Position numbers and translations under genes: made by a program. Shown one piece after another: positions 30,245 to 39,585 of a stretch of 61,272 nt of DNA. A model generated the notes under the pieces. The model did not search any database, had not been told where the DNA came from, and was given only the letters and a program-made list of their open reading frames with translations. Positions within the stretch are counted from its first letter, which is position 1, and each line of letters opens with the position of its first letter. Source of the stretch: Mycobacterium sp. E2733 (GTDB lineage: Bacteria > Actinomycetota > Actinomycetes > Mycobacteriales > Mycobacteriaceae). The DNA lies in NCBI RefSeq assembly GCF_001667585.1, contig NZ_LZJZ01000042.1, forward strand, positions 1 through 61,272, written 5' to 3'.

Positions 30245-31303
30245 GTGACGCCCCGCGAGACCAGCGCTGTTGACGCAGCCGGAGGCCTCCAGGCCAACGC
30301 CCATGTACGCAGCAGCATCGATGTTCCGCCCGATGTCGTCGTCGGCTTGTTGGGCTCGGCAGACGAAAACCTACGCGCGCTGGAGCGCAGCCTGAACGCC
30401 GATCTGCACGTGCGTGGCAATGCCGTGACCGTCTCGGGCGAGCCGGCCGACGTCGCGCTGGCCGAGCGCGCGATTTCCGAGCTGGTCGCGATCGTCGCCA
30501 ACGGTCAGCCGTTGACGCCGGAGGTGGTCCGCCACAGCGTCGCCATGCTGGCGGGCACCGACAACGAGTCGCCGGCCGAAGTGCTCACCCTGGACATCCT
30601 GTCGCGGCGCGGCAAGACGATCCGGCCCAAGACGCTGAACCAGAAGCGCTACGTCGACGCCATCGACGCCAACACCATCGTCTTCGGGGTCGGCCCGGCC
30701 GGCACCGGGAAGACGTACCTGGCGATGGCCAAGGCGGTCAGCGCGTTGCAGACCAAACAGGTAAACCGCATCATCCTGACCCGTCCGGCGGTGGAAGCCG
30801 GTGAGCGCCTTGGCTTTTTGCCGGGCACACTGAGCGAAAAGATCGACCCGTATCTGCGCCCGTTGTATGACGCGCTGTACGACATGATGGATCCGGAGCT
30901 GATCCCGAAGCTGATGTCGGCCGGGGTCATCGAGGTGGCGCCGTTGGCGTATATGCGTGGCCGCACGTTGAATTCGGCCTTCATCGTGCTCGACGAGGCG
31001 CAGAACACCACCGCCGAGCAGATGAAGATGTTCCTCACCCGGCTCGGCTTCGGATCGAAGATGGTCATCACCGGGGACATCACCCAGGTGGACCTTCCCG
31101 GTGGCGCCAAGTCGGGCCTGCGGTCGGCGATCGAGATCCTGGACAGCGTCGAGGACATCCACATCGCGGAGCTGACCAGTGTGGACGTGGTGCGCCACCG
31201 GCTGGTCTCCGAAATCGTCGACGCGTACGCCAAGTTCGAAGAACCGGGCCTGACGATGAACCGGGCGGCTCGGCGTGCGTCGGGCTCCCGCGGGCGCCGG
31301 TGA
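30245..31303 (+). CDS. phoH: PhoH-family ATPase
   Basis: A 352-residue P-loop protein. An N-terminal KH-like region (about 20-100) precedes the PhoH ATPase core, which has Walker A GPAGTGKT at 150-157 and Walker B FIVLDEAQNT near 242, followed by VITGDITQVDLP. PhoH/YbeZ proteins act with YbeY in 16S rRNA maturation and RNA handling, and ybeY follows 30 bases downstream. GTG 30245 starts MTPRETSAVD. It corresponds by position to M. tuberculosis phoH1 (Rv2368c), although a link to phosphate starvation is not visible in the sequence. Confidence 0.93.
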   Translation: MTPRETSAVDAAGGLQANAHVRSSIDVPPDVVVGLLGSADENLRALERSLNADLHVRGNAVTVSGEPADVALAERAISELVAIVANGQPLTPEVVRHSVAMLAGTDNESPAEVLTLDILSRRGKTIRPKTLNQKRYVDAIDANTIVFGVGPAGTGKTYLAMAKAVSALQTKQVNRIILTRPAVEAGERLGFLPGTLSEKIDPYLRPLYDALYDMMDPELIPKLMSAGVIEVAPLAYMRGRTLNSAFIVLDEAQNTTAEQMKMFLTRLGFGSKMVITGDITQVDLPGGAKSGLRSAIEILDSVEDIHIAELTSVDVVRHRLVSEIVDAYAKFEEPGLTMNRAARRASGSRGRR

Positions 31304-31333
31304 CGAGGGCTTTGATGGTTTTATGGGCGTCTC

Positions 31334-31867
31334 ATGAGCATTGAAGTGTCCAACGAGTCGGGCATCGACGTCTCCGAAACCGAGTTGATCAGCGTCGCAC
31401 GGTTTGTCATCGCCAAGATGGACGTCAACCCGGCGGCCGAGCTGTCGATGGTGCTGTTGGATACGGCGGCCATGGCCGACCTGCACATGCGGTGGATGGA
31501 CCTGCCCGGGCCGACGGACGTGATGAGTTTCCCGATGGACGAGCTCGAGCCGGGTGGCCGGCCCGACGCCCCGGAGCCGGGGCCGTCGATGCTGGGTGAC
31601 ATCGTGCTGTGCCCGGAATTCGCGGCCGGACAAGCAGACGCGGCGGGGCACAGCCTCGGCCACGAGTTGGCACTGTTGACCATCCACGGTGTGCTCCATC
31701 TGCTGGGCTACGACCACGGTGAGCCGGACGAGGAAAAAGAGATGTTCACCCTTCAGGACCGGTTGCTCGAAGAGTGGGTCGCCGAGCAAGTCGAGGCCTA
31801 CCACCAGGACCGCCAGCAGGAGCGGGATCGCCGGTTACTGGACAAGTCAAGGTATTTCGACAATTGA
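31334..31867 (+). CDS. ybeY: rRNA maturation endoribonuclease YbeY
   Basis: A 177-residue zinc-dependent RNase of the UPF0054 family, involved in 16S rRNA 3' processing and ribosome quality control. The metal site [11 protein letters not shown] is at 118-128, preceded by the conserved DVMSFPMD and [10 protein letters not shown] segments. It is in an operon with phoH upstream and, through a TTGA overlap, with the secreted proline-rich protein downstream. The roughly 30-residue charged tail ([12 protein letters not shown]) is the only extension. Confidence 0.95.
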   Translation: MSIEVSNESGIDVSETELISVARFVIAKMDVNPAAELSMVLLDTAAMADLHMRWMDLPGPTDVMSFPMDELEPGGRPDAPEPGPSMLGDIVLCPEFAAGQADAAGHSLGHELALLTIHGVLHLLGYDHGEPDEEKEMFTLQDRLLEEWVAEQVEAYHQDRQQERDRRLLDKSRYFDN

Positions 31868-33162
31868 GCCCACGCAAAGCATTCGGGATCGCGGCCGCCG
31901 CCGCCATCGCCTTCGCACCGATCTCGTTGGTGGCCGCCACGATCGGGGTGGCGGAGGCGGCTCCATGCGCCGGCAGCGGGTCGAACCCGACCAGCTGCCA
32001 GTGGTGTCAATACCTGGTGGCGCGCTACCACACCTCCAACGTGTGCTCCCAGGACGCGCCGCCCCGGCGCGCTCAGCCGCCGCCGTCCCCGAGCCCGGTG
32101 CAGATTCCGGAGATTCCCGCGTACGTTCCGCCCAGCCCGGTGCCGGTGCAGGGCCCGCCGCTCATTCCGCCGAACCTGCCGCCCGGGAACACGGTCCCGA
32201 CGATCAACGCGGCGGGCCCCGATGCGCCCAGAAACGTTCCGGTGGTGGCACCGCCGCGGGGGCTGGACGTTGCGCCGCAGGCGGTCGCGGCGGCCAAGGC
32301 CGCACCACCGACGCGCGTCAACCCCGCCGACCCACCGCAGCCGCCCACGCAGCTGGATTTCAACCAACGGGTCCAGAACGTCGTCAGCACGCACCGGGAG
32401 AACGTTGACGTCCTGAAGGTCGACAATCAGCGGCTGGTCCGACCCCGCCACTGGGATTACGTCGATTACGACGACGCGTTCCGCAGGCCGGCCCTGTTCA
32501 ACCCGCTCAACCAGGCGATGACGTTCCGCTACTTCTACAGCGGCGCTTACCGGGAGGCCTACGTGCCGGCCGGTGCCCGGCTCGTGCTCGATGCGGCGAC
32601 CGTCGGCGTGTACCCGTTCACCGCGGTCGGCGACGGCTGGGTGGCGTCGGGCAGCTTCTACGGCGGGGGCTCGGTTCCGCCGGACGGCTTCAACGGCCCG
32701 CCGCCCCCGGACTACAAGCCGCCGGAGCCCGCGAAGGTGTACAAGACCGTCTTGGTCAACATCCCCGCCGCGAGTCAGACCGTGGAGGTCGCGCAGGTGG
32801 CGGTGGTGGGCCTTGACGAGAGCCAGCCGGCGGGCAGCCGGGACACCATCTTCCTGCTCGACGACTCCACCCTCGCCTGGGGTCAGGTCAACGACTCCAG
32901 CAGCGCCAGCGCCCAGATCAGGGTGACCAAGACTCAGTCCCTGCCCGGCATCGGACCGACCGACGACGGGAACTTCCTGGTGGTACTGGCGGTTCGCCCG
33001 CACGAGGAGCCCGCCCAACCCGCCCCGCCCTGGTGGCCCTCGGCCCTGGGCTACGGGGTGCTGGGGGTAGTGGTGTGCCTTGGCGCCTGGGCCCTGAACC
33101 GGAAGCGAAGTGACGACGACGTAGGGGAGCCTGTCACCACGTCGAGGTCTTCCGGCAATTGA
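31864..33162 (+). CDS. Secreted proline-rich protein with C-terminal membrane anchor, unknown function
   Basis: A protein of about 432 residues. I place the start at TTG 31864, overlapping the ybeY stop, because it gives [17 protein letters not shown]..., a normal signal peptide ending near VAEAAPC. Four cysteines follow within 30 residues, then about 100 residues of Pro-rich linker, a folded region (roughly 170-390) with [13 protein letters not shown] and [18 protein letters not shown], and finally one transmembrane helix ([15 protein letters not shown]) with a charged tail. The likely topology is outside-facing with a short cytoplasmic end. I recognise no family, and I recall no such gene between Rv2367c and Rv2366c in M. 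tuberculosis. It ends with another TTGA overlap with the next gene. Confidence 0.8.
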   Translation: MSPRKAFGIAAAAAIAFAPISLVAATIGVAEAAPCAGSGSNPTSCQWCQYLVARYHTSNVCSQDAPPRRAQPPPSPSPVQIPEIPAYVPPSPVPVQGPPLIPPNLPPGNTVPTINAAGPDAPRNVPVVAPPRGLDVAPQAVAAAKAAPPTRVNPADPPQPPTQLDFNQRVQNVVSTHRENVDVLKVDNQRLVRPRHWDYVDYDDAFRRPALFNPLNQAMTFRYFYSGAYREAYVPAGARLVLDAATVGVYPFTAVGDGWVASGSFYGGGSVPPDGFNGPPPPDYKPPEPAKVYKTVLVNIPAASQTVEVAQVAVVGLDESQPAGSRDTIFLLDDSTLAWGQVNDSSSASAQIRVTKTQSLPGIGPTDDGNFLVVLAVRPHEEPAQPAPPWWPSALGYGVLGVVVCLGAWALNRKRSDDDVGEPVTTSRSSGN

Positions 33163-34463
33163 CCGGTCTGTCCTGGCTGCTCGGCGCGATGGCGCTCATC
33201 GCCATCGGCGGGCTGTTCGCGGCGATCGATGCCGCCATCAGCACGGTGTCGCTGGCGCGGGTCCAGGAGCTGGTGCGCGAGGAGCGGCCCGGCGCCGTGT
33301 CGCTGGCCGAGGTGATGGCCGAGCGGCCGCGCTACATCAATCTGGTTGTGCTGCTGCGCATCACCTGCGAAATCACCGCGACCGTGCTGCTGGTGCTGTT
33401 CCTCTACGACAACTTCGGCTTGAACTGGGCGTTGTTCGGGGCCGCCGCCACCATGGTGGTCATGAGTTTCGTGGTGATCGGGGTGGGCCCGCGGACCCTC
33501 GGTCGCCAGCACGCGTACTCCATCTCGTTGACGACCGCCGTTCCGCTGCGGCTCATCTCGTGGTTGTTGATGCCGCTCAGCCGGTTGTTGGTGGTCCTGG
33601 GTAACGCGCTGACACCCGGCCGCGGCCTGCGCAACGGGCCGTTCGCATCCGAGATCGAGCTACGCGAAGTCGTCGACCTGGCCCAGCAACGCGGCGTGGT
33701 CGCCGCCGACGAACGCCGGATGATCGAGTCGGTCTTCGAGCTCGGCGACACCCCGGCCCGCGAGGTGATGGTGCCGCGCACCGAGATGATCTGGATCGAA
33801 AGCGACAAGCTTGCCAGCCAAGCGTTGAACCTGGCGGTGCGCAGTGGGCATTCCCGCATCCCGGTGATCGGGGAGAACGTTGACGACATCGTCGGCGTCG
33901 TATACCTGAAAGACCTTGTGCAGCAGAGCTTTCTGTCAGGTGATGGTGGTCGTGGCATTACCGTGGCACAAGTGATGCGTCCAGCGGTGTTCGTGCCGGA
34001 CTCCAAGCCACTGGATACGCTGTTACGCGAAATGCAGCGCGACCGCAACCATATGGCTCTTCTCGTCGACGAGTACGGCGCGATAGCCGGCCTGGTGAGC
34101 ATCGAAGACGTGCTGGAGGAGATCGTCGGCGAGATCGCCGACGAGTACGACCAGGCGGAGACGGCACCGGTAGAGGATCTGGGCGACAGGCGTTTTCGCG
34201 TCTCGGCACGGTTGCCGATCGAAGACCTCGGCGAGCTGTACGACGTGGATTTCGACGACGACCTCGACGTCGATACCGTCGGCGGCCTGCTCGCCCTCGA
34301 ATTGGGCCGGGTTCCGCTGCCCGGGGCCGAGGTGGTCTCGCATGGCCTGCGCCTCCAAGCCGAAGGCGGCACCGACCACCGGGGGCGGGTACGGATCGGC
34401 ACGGTCCTGCTGAGCCCGGCCGCGCCCGAGTCCAACGGCTCCGATGGAGAGCACCCGCTATGA
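33159..34463 (+). CDS. CNNM/CorC-type membrane protein with CBS domains
   Basis: A 434-residue protein corresponding to Rv2366c. An N-terminal DUF21/CNNM transmembrane region ([58 protein letters not shown]) precedes two CBS domains ([12 protein letters not shown] through [27 protein letters not shown] through [19 protein letters not shown]) and a C-terminal CorC/HlyC transporter-associated domain. Relatives move Mg2+/Co2+ or sense adenine nucleotides; hemolysin labels for this family are historical. The start TTG 33159 overlaps the upstream stop; ATG 33189 would remove part of the first membrane helix. Its neighbours, ybeY and era, place it in a ribosome/RNA operon. Confidence 0.88.
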   Translation: MTGLSWLLGAMALIAIGGLFAAIDAAISTVSLARVQELVREERPGAVSLAEVMAERPRYINLVVLLRITCEITATVLLVLFLYDNFGLNWALFGAAATMVVMSFVVIGVGPRTLGRQHAYSISLTTAVPLRLISWLLMPLSRLLVVLGNALTPGRGLRNGPFASEIELREVVDLAQQRGVVAADERRMIESVFELGDTPAREVMVPRTEMIWIESDKLASQALNLAVRSGHSRIPVIGENVDDIVGVVYLKDLVQQSFLSGDGGRGITVAQVMRPAVFVPDSKPLDTLLREMQRDRNHMALLVDEYGAIAGLVSIEDVLEEIVGEIADEYDQAETAPVEDLGDRRFRVSARLPIEDLGELYDVDFDDDLDVDTVGGLLALELGRVPLPGAEVVSHGLRLQAEGGTDHRGRVRIGTVLLSPAAPESNGSDGEHPL

Positions 34464-34500
34464 CGCCAAGCGAGCGTCCGCGGTGAAAACGTCCGGCGAC

Positions 34501-35400
34501 ATGACCGAATTCCATTCCGGCTTCGTGTGTTTGGTCGGCCGACCGAACACCGGCAAGTCGACGCTGACCAACGCGCTCGTCGGCACCAAGGTGGCGATCA
34601 CCTCTACCCGGCCGCAGACCACCCGGCACACCATCCGCGGGATCGTGCACCGGGAGAATTTTCAGATCATCCTCGTCGACACGCCGGGCCTGCACCGGCC
34701 GCGAACTCTGCTGGGCAAGCGGCTCAACGACTTGGTGCGCGACACCTATGCCGAAGTCGACGTGATCGGGTTGTGCATTCCGGCCGACGAGGCGATCGGT
34801 CCCGGCGACCGATGGATCGTCGACCAAATCCGTTCGATCGCACCGAAGACGGCACTGGTGGCCATCGTCACCAAGATCGACAAGGTGCCCAGGGACCGGG
34901 TGGCCGCGCAGCTGGTCGCGGTCAGTGAGTTGGTCGGTGATTCGGCCGAGATCGTCCCGGTATCCGCGGCTACCGGGGCGCAGGTGGACGTCCTGATCGA
35001 CGTGCTGGCCGCGGCGCTGCCCGCCGGCCCGGCGTACTACCCCGACGGCGAGCTGACCGACGAACCCGAGGAAGTCCTGATGGCGGAGCTCATCCGCGAG
35101 GCCGCCCTGGAGGGCGTCCGCGACGAGCTGCCGCATTCGTTGGCCGTGGTCATCGACGAGGTCAACCCCCGCGAGGACCGCGACGACCTCATCGACGTGC
35201 ATGCCCTGCTCTTCGTCGAGCGCGACAGCCAGAAGGGCATCATCATCGGCAAGGGTGGCGCCAGACTGCGACAGGTGGGTACCGCGGCGCGCGGCCAGAT
35301 CGAAAAGCTGCTCGGCACCAAGGTCTACCTCGACCTGCGTGTCAAGGTCGCCAAGAACTGGCAGAGCGACCCCAAACAGCTTGGTCGGCTTGGCTTCTGA
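34501..35400 (+). CDS. era: GTPase Era
   Basis: A 299-residue Ras-like GTPase with a KH domain that binds 16S rRNA during 30S assembly. G1 GRPNTGKS is at 13-20, G3 is DTPG, G4 TKID lies near 125, and the C-terminal KH segment IIIGKGGARLRQVG is intact. ATG 34501 (MTEFHSGF) matches the M. tuberculosis start; an in-frame ATG at 34444 would add 19 basic residues and overlap the previous gene. It is the last gene of the phoH-ybeY operon. Compared with M. tuberculosis, as I recall it, one small gene (Rv2365c) between the CBS protein and era is missing. Confidence 0.95.
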   Translation: MTEFHSGFVCLVGRPNTGKSTLTNALVGTKVAITSTRPQTTRHTIRGIVHRENFQIILVDTPGLHRPRTLLGKRLNDLVRDTYAEVDVIGLCIPADEAIGPGDRWIVDQIRSIAPKTALVAIVTKIDKVPRDRVAAQLVAVSELVGDSAEIVPVSAATGAQVDVLIDVLAAALPAGPAYYPDGELTDEPEEVLMAELIREAALEGVRDELPHSLAVVIDEVNPREDRDDLIDVHALLFVERDSQKGIIIGKGGARLRQVGTAARGQIEKLLGTKVYLDLRVKVAKNWQSDPKQLGRLGF

Positions 35401-35435
35401 AGTTTGATCCGATCGGCGGCGGGTAGCCGACGCGT

Positions 35436-36215
35436 ATGACCCAAGCACAGTACGCGTTAGTCACCGGCGCGTCGAGCGGCATTGGGCTCGAACTGGCCAA
35501 GCAGTTCGCCCAACACGGCTACGACCTGGTCGTGGCCGCCGAAGACGACGCCATCAGAGACGTACCCGACAAACTCTCCCGGTGGAGTTCCACCGTGCAG
35601 CCGATCCAGGTCGACCTGCGCACCGCCGAGGGGGTGGAGCACTTGTACCAGAGCGCGATCGAGGGCGACCGGGTGCTGGCCGCCGCGGCGCTCAACGCGG
35701 GCGTCGGCCGCGGCGAGATGTTCCTCAAGAGCGAACTTGCCGACGACCTCAGCATCGTCGACCTCAACGTGCGCTCGACGGTTCACCTGGCCAAGCTGGT
35801 GTTGCGCGACATGGCGAATCGTGATTCCGGCAAGGTGCTGTTCACGTCGTCCATCGCGTCCCAGATGCCGGGTTCTTATCAGCCGGTGTACAACGCGTCG
35901 AAGTCGTTCGTCCAGTCGTTTGCCGAAGCGCTCCAGGACGAATTGCGCGACACGTCAATCACTGTCACGGCGCTGATGCCCGGACCGACCGACACCAACT
36001 TCTTCGGTCGCGCCAAGATGGTTGAGTCCTTGATGGGCAAGGGCCCCAAGGACGATCCCGCCAAGGTCGCGCGGCAAGGGTTCGAGGCGTTGATGCGCGG
36101 TGATCAGAAGATCATCGCCGGCTCCGTCCTCGTCAAGGCCATGGGTGCGGCGAACCGCGTGCTGCCCGACAGCATCAAAGCCGTTGGCAACCGGGTGATG
36201 TCGCGCCCACGCTGA
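35436..36215 (+). CDS. Short-chain dehydrogenase/reductase
   Basis: A classical SDR of 259 residues. The nucleotide loop VTGASSGIGLELAK is near residues 10-23, NAGV is near 89, and the catalytic serine (FTSSIASQMPG) and the YxxxK motif (YNASK) are present. NADP(H) or NAD(H) oxidoreduction of an unknown substrate is expected. It is separated from era by only 35 bases and could be read through from it, but no function links them. The C-terminal region (MGAANRVLPDSIKAVGNRVMSRPR) is typical of actinobacterial uncharacterised SDRs. Confidence 0.88.
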   Translation: MTQAQYALVTGASSGIGLELAKQFAQHGYDLVVAAEDDAIRDVPDKLSRWSSTVQPIQVDLRTAEGVEHLYQSAIEGDRVLAAAALNAGVGRGEMFLKSELADDLSIVDLNVRSTVHLAKLVLRDMANRDSGKVLFTSSIASQMPGSYQPVYNASKSFVQSFAEALQDELRDTSITVTALMPGPTDTNFFGRAKMVESLMGKGPKDDPAKVARQGFEALMRGDQKIIAGSVLVKAMGAANRVLPDSIKAVGNRVMSRPR

Positions 36216-36222
36216 CTGAACC

Positions 36223-36349
36223 CGATCGTCGCGAGGCCGATGGCGACGACCCGCAGCGCCCGGCTTCGCCGCGCTTGCGATCGTCGCGAGGCCGATGGCG
36301 ACGACCCGCAGCGCCCGGCTTCGCCGCGCTTGCGATCGTCGCGAGGCCG
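36223..36349. repeat. 55-bp tandem repeat, two full copies plus a 16-base third
   Basis: A unit starting GATCGTCGCGAGGCCGATGG repeats exactly with a 55-base period (starts at 36224, 36279 and 36334). The third copy breaks off after 16 bases, just before the stop of the convergent decarboxylase gene. Each unit contains GTCGC...GCGAC arms, so the RNA of either strand can fold. It fills the gap between two convergent genes and may act as a two-way terminator; copy number may vary between strains. Confidence 0.85.
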
Positions 36350-36350
36350 G

Positions 36351-37808
36351 TCACGCGAGCACGCGGATGGTGCGCAGCGACGGATCGGCCGCGTCGGGGA
36401 CGTTCATGCCGGCGCGCACACCGGAACACAGGTAGTCCAGCACGGCATCGTTGAGGCGCTCGCCGGGTACGACGGCGGGAATCCCCGGCGGATACGGCGT
36501 GCACTGCTCGGCCGCGACGCGGCCCGCGGCTCGTTCGGTGGGTACCGTGTCGACGCGCCCGAAGAACGCGTCACGCGGCAGGCAAACCGTTTCCAGCTGC
36601 AGCTGCTCGGGTGACGGCAGGTCGATGCGAGGTGGCGGGTCGAAGTCGTCGGCGGCTTTGCGCCACGCCCACAGCGCCTCCGTGAGGCGGCCTGCGGTGT
36701 CCTTGTCGTCGGCCATGGACAGCGTCGCCAGCATGCGGCGATGGTCGCTCATCCCCGTGTCGATGTGGGCGTGCTCGCGCAGCCAGTCATGAGCCTGATA
36801 CCCGGAGGTCCCCGTCGCGGCCACGTCCATCAAAATTTGCATCCGGTCCAGGTCGTGAGAGGCCTGCACGCCGAGCAATTCGTCGTCGAGCACCTTCACA
36901 TCCGGGATGGTTTCGATGTCCTGACGCAGCTGACACGCGAGATCCAATGCACCACTGAGTAATTCGTGGCCGCGCTGCACCATCTGGCGTCGCCACCCGT
37001 CCATGGCGGCATACACCAGGACGTTGGGGCTGGTGGTCATCAGCAGGTCCGCGCAGGCCGATAAGCGGTCCTGGTCGATCCGGTCGCCCTGTACGTGAAA
37101 CACGGAGCCCTGTTCGAAGCCGGCGCCCATCTTGTGCACGCTGACCACGCAGACGTCCGCACCGGCATCCATCGCCCAGGTCGGCAGGTTCTCGTGGAAC
37201 GGCAGGTGCGCCCCCCAGGCCTCGTCGATGATCAACGGCTTGTCGCGAGCGTGGCAAACCTCCGCGATCCCCGCGATGTCGGCGCACGTGCCGTACGGGC
37301 TGGGGCTGACGATGAGCGCAACGGCGGCGTCGGGGTGTTTGTCCCAGGTCTCTTCCACCTGGTGCGGCGACGGGGGATGGGAGAAGTGATGCTCGGCATC
37401 CCAGCGGGGGGTGATCCACCGGGGCTGCACCCCCGAGAAGATGAGCCCCGCGATGATCGACTTGTGACTGTCCCGGCCGACCAGCAGGCTGCCGTCGCCG
37501 CCGGCCACGGCCATCATCGCGGCCCGCACCGACAGCGAACTGCCGCAGGTGGAGAACCAGGCGAGGTCGGCGCCCACTGCCTCAGCCATCAGGTCTTCGG
37601 CGTGCTTGAGGTACTCGTGGCTGGTCCTGCGATCATCCAGCCCGCCGCTGGCCAGCACGTCGTCGAGAAACGGCTCACGGCCCAGGACGGCCAAGACCCG
37701 GTCATCGGTGCCGCGGCCCTGCCGGTGGCCCGGTGGCGTGAACCCGTACCGGTTCTTTTCCCGGTAATCGACCAGCGCATCTAACAGTGGAGCATCAGAT
37801 TGGTCCAT
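36351..37808 (-). CDS. Orn/Lys/Arg-type PLP decarboxylase
   Basis: A 485-residue fold-type I PLP enzyme of the ornithine/lysine/arginine decarboxylase family. The substrate-binding start (YGFTPPGHRQGRG) is followed by the WFSTCGSSLSVRAAMMA loop, the SDSHK-like motif GRDSHKS, IIDEAWGAHLPFH, and the PLP lysine in VSVHKMGAGFEQG. It should decarboxylate a basic amino acid to a polyamine precursor; the exact substrate cannot be read from sequence. It resembles the short bacterial form without the large N-terminal wing domain. The stop abuts the 55-bp repeat. M. tuberculosis has a related gene (Rv2531c) elsewhere in the chromosome. Confidence 0.88.
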   Translation of the reverse strand: MDQSDAPLLDALVDYREKNRYGFTPPGHRQGRGTDDRVLAVLGREPFLDDVLASGGLDDRRTSHEYLKHAEDLMAEAVGADLAWFSTCGSSLSVRAAMMAVAGGDGSLLVGRDSHKSIIAGLIFSGVQPRWITPRWDAEHHFSHPPSPHQVEETWDKHPDAAVALIVSPSPYGTCADIAGIAEVCHARDKPLIIDEAWGAHLPFHENLPTWAMDAGADVCVVSVHKMGAGFEQGSVFHVQGDRIDQDRLSACADLLMTTSPNVLVYAAMDGWRRQMVQRGHELLSGALDLACQLRQDIETIPDVKVLDDELLGVQASHDLDRMQILMDVAATGTSGYQAHDWLREHAHIDTGMSDHRRMLATLSMADDKDTAGRLTEALWAWRKAADDFDPPPRIDLPSPEQLQLETVCLPRDAFFGRVDTVPTERAAGRVAAEQCTPYPPGIPAVVPGERLNDAVLDYLCSGVRAGMNVPDAADPSLRTIRVLA

Positions 37809-37836
37809 CGTTTCGGGGTACCCGCGTTGCTGCCGG

Positions 37837-37956
37837 CTATGCGACCGCCTCCGTGACCTCGAGTAACCCGTGTTCGTGCACCGCCGCCATCGACAGTGCC
37901 CGGTAGGCGAATTCGTCGAAGAGGACCGTGATTCGCTTGCGGGCGCCGCCGATCAC
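37837..37956 (-). pseudogene. Short antitoxin-like fragment (ribbon-helix-helix style), probably a remnant
   Basis: A 39-residue frame from GTG 37956 to TAG 37837 reads MIGGARKRITVLFDEFAYRA and onward. KRITVLFDEFAYRALSMAA resembles the strand and first helix of ribbon-helix-helix antitoxins. The second helix region (EHGLLEVTEAVA) ends too early for a complete fold, and no toxin gene follows: the next frame leftward is the decarboxylase. It may be a decayed VapB-like gene or a chance frame. Confidence 0.35.
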
Positions 37957-38026
37957 CGTGCCCGGGCATCGACAAACCCGAAGTCGCTCAAGCGAAGTCA
38001 TCCAAGGTGATGTGCCGCTTGGATTT

Positions 38027-39523
38027 TCACTTCGGCGGCGGGGCGCCGGACACCGGCGGCGCGCCCGTTTCGGCGTTCCACCACATGGTCGGCTGCTTGG
38101 TCGACCACCCGCACACGGCCTCCAGCTCGGCGGCCAGCGAGATCAGCATGCCCTCGCTGTTGGGCGGCCCCATCAACTGCACGCCGATCGGCAGCCCCTC
38201 GGAGGTGAACCCGGCCGGTACGTTGATCGACGGCCAGCCCAGCACGTTCCACGGGAAGGTAAACGGGCACGCGGCGATCATCGCGCGGTCGGTGCCGAAG
38301 CCGCTCAGCCGGTCGAAGGCGCGCGCCAGCGGCGGCGGTTGGGCGGTGGTCGGGGCCAGGACGACATCGACGATGTCGAAGACCGAACCCACCCGACGCT
38401 GGGCCTCGGTTTCATGCCTGCGCGCGGTCCGCAGGATCGCCTGACCCAGCACGTGGCCGACACGCAAATTGGACACCGTGCGGGGATCGAGGATCACCCC
38501 GTCGCCCAGCCGCTCCTCCCAATCCCGCAGGCCGGCGGTGGACCGGGCGAGGAAGTCCCACGACAGCCGCAGGCCGTAGTCGGGGTTGCCCGGCACCACG
38601 GTGTGGCCGAGCAGCTCCAGCTGCTTGGCCACCGCCCGGGTCGCGGCCAAAATCTCGGGATGCAGCTTGGGCCGAAAACCGGTGTACGGGAACCGGGTTG
38701 ACAGGGCGATGTTCAGCGGGCCGGGCGCGATACCGACATAGTCCGAGGCGGTGATCGGGGGCGGCTTGTGCCGGTCGCCCTCGACATTGCCCGACGCCGC
38801 GTCGAGCACCAGGGCCGCGTCGGCCACCGTGCGGGCCAGGACACCGTTGACCGTGATGCCGTTGAACGCCTCGGGCAGTGGCCAGGTGGAGATGCGTCCG
38901 CGCTGCGGCTTGATGCCCACCAGGTGCGTCCACGCGGCGGGAATGCGCACGCTGCCCGCGCCGTCGGAGCCGATTGCCGCAGTGACCAGTCCCGCGGCCA
39001 CCGCGGCCGCGCTGCCACCCGAGGATCCGCCCGGGGTGTGCCGGCGCGACCAGGGGTTGCGGGTATGGCCGAACCCGGGTCCGCTGGTGAAGGGCCACTG
39101 GCCCAGCTCGCAGGTGTTGGTCTTGCCGACGATCACCGCGCCCGCGGCCTTCAGGCGGCGAACCACCTCGGCGTCGTGGGTGGCGGGTGCGACATAGCCC
39201 TCTGTGCCGAAGGCGGTGGGCACTCCAGCAACGTCGACGTCGTCTTTGACCGCGATCGGGATGCCCAGCAACGGCGCCGTGTCTCCGGCCGCCCGCCGCC
39301 GGTCGGCCGCCGCCGCATCGGCCAGGGCCGACTCGGTGAGCACCACGCGGAAGGCGTTCAGTGTGGGCTGGCTCGCGTGGATGGCGTGCAGGGACCGGCG
39401 CACCAGTGTGACGGAAGTCACGGACCGGCTGGCAAGCTGATAGAGCAGGTCAGTCAGTGTGGGCAGGCGCTGGCCGCCGGATCCGAAAAGGGATCCAGGA
39501 CCTGACTCGGTAGCGCCAATCAC
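38027..39523 (-). CDS. amiA2: Amidase (AmiA2-like)
   Basis: An amidase-signature hydrolase of 498 residues. The Ser-cisSer-Lys triad is visible: lysine in IPIAVKDDVD near 93, and the glycine/serine stretch TPGGSSGGSAAAVAAG near 165-180 with the nucleophile in SDGAGSVRIPA just after. It hydrolyses amides of unknown origin. The start is GTG 39523. It lies divergent to recO across 62 bases, matching M. tuberculosis amiA2 (Rv2363) next to recO (Rv2362c). The length and motifs are normal, and no signal peptide is seen. Confidence 0.9.
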   Translation of the reverse strand: MIGATESGPGSLFGSGGQRLPTLTDLLYQLASRSVTSVTLVRRSLHAIHASQPTLNAFRVVLTESALADAAAADRRRAAGDTAPLLGIPIAVKDDVDVAGVPTAFGTEGYVAPATHDAEVVRRLKAAGAVIVGKTNTCELGQWPFTSGPGFGHTRNPWSRRHTPGGSSGGSAAAVAAGLVTAAIGSDGAGSVRIPAAWTHLVGIKPQRGRISTWPLPEAFNGITVNGVLARTVADAALVLDAASGNVEGDRHKPPPITASDYVGIAPGPLNIALSTRFPYTGFRPKLHPEILAATRAVAKQLELLGHTVVPGNPDYGLRLSWDFLARSTAGLRDWEERLGDGVILDPRTVSNLRVGHVLGQAILRTARRHETEAQRRVGSVFDIVDVVLAPTTAQPPPLARAFDRLSGFGTDRAMIAACPFTFPWNVLGWPSINVPAGFTSEGLPIGVQLMGPPNSEGMLISLAAELEAVCGWSTKQPTMWWNAETGAPPVSGAPPPK

Positions 39524-39585
39524 GGGGTACGAGACTAACCGGCGCGGATACCAGCATTGTCGCGGCGGGGTGCAAAACTATTGTG

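Noticed and set aside
34444..34500. Upstream in-frame start for era adding 19 residues
   Set aside because: The extension is basic and unlike Era proteins, overlaps the previous gene, and the internal MTEFHSGF start matches known Era.
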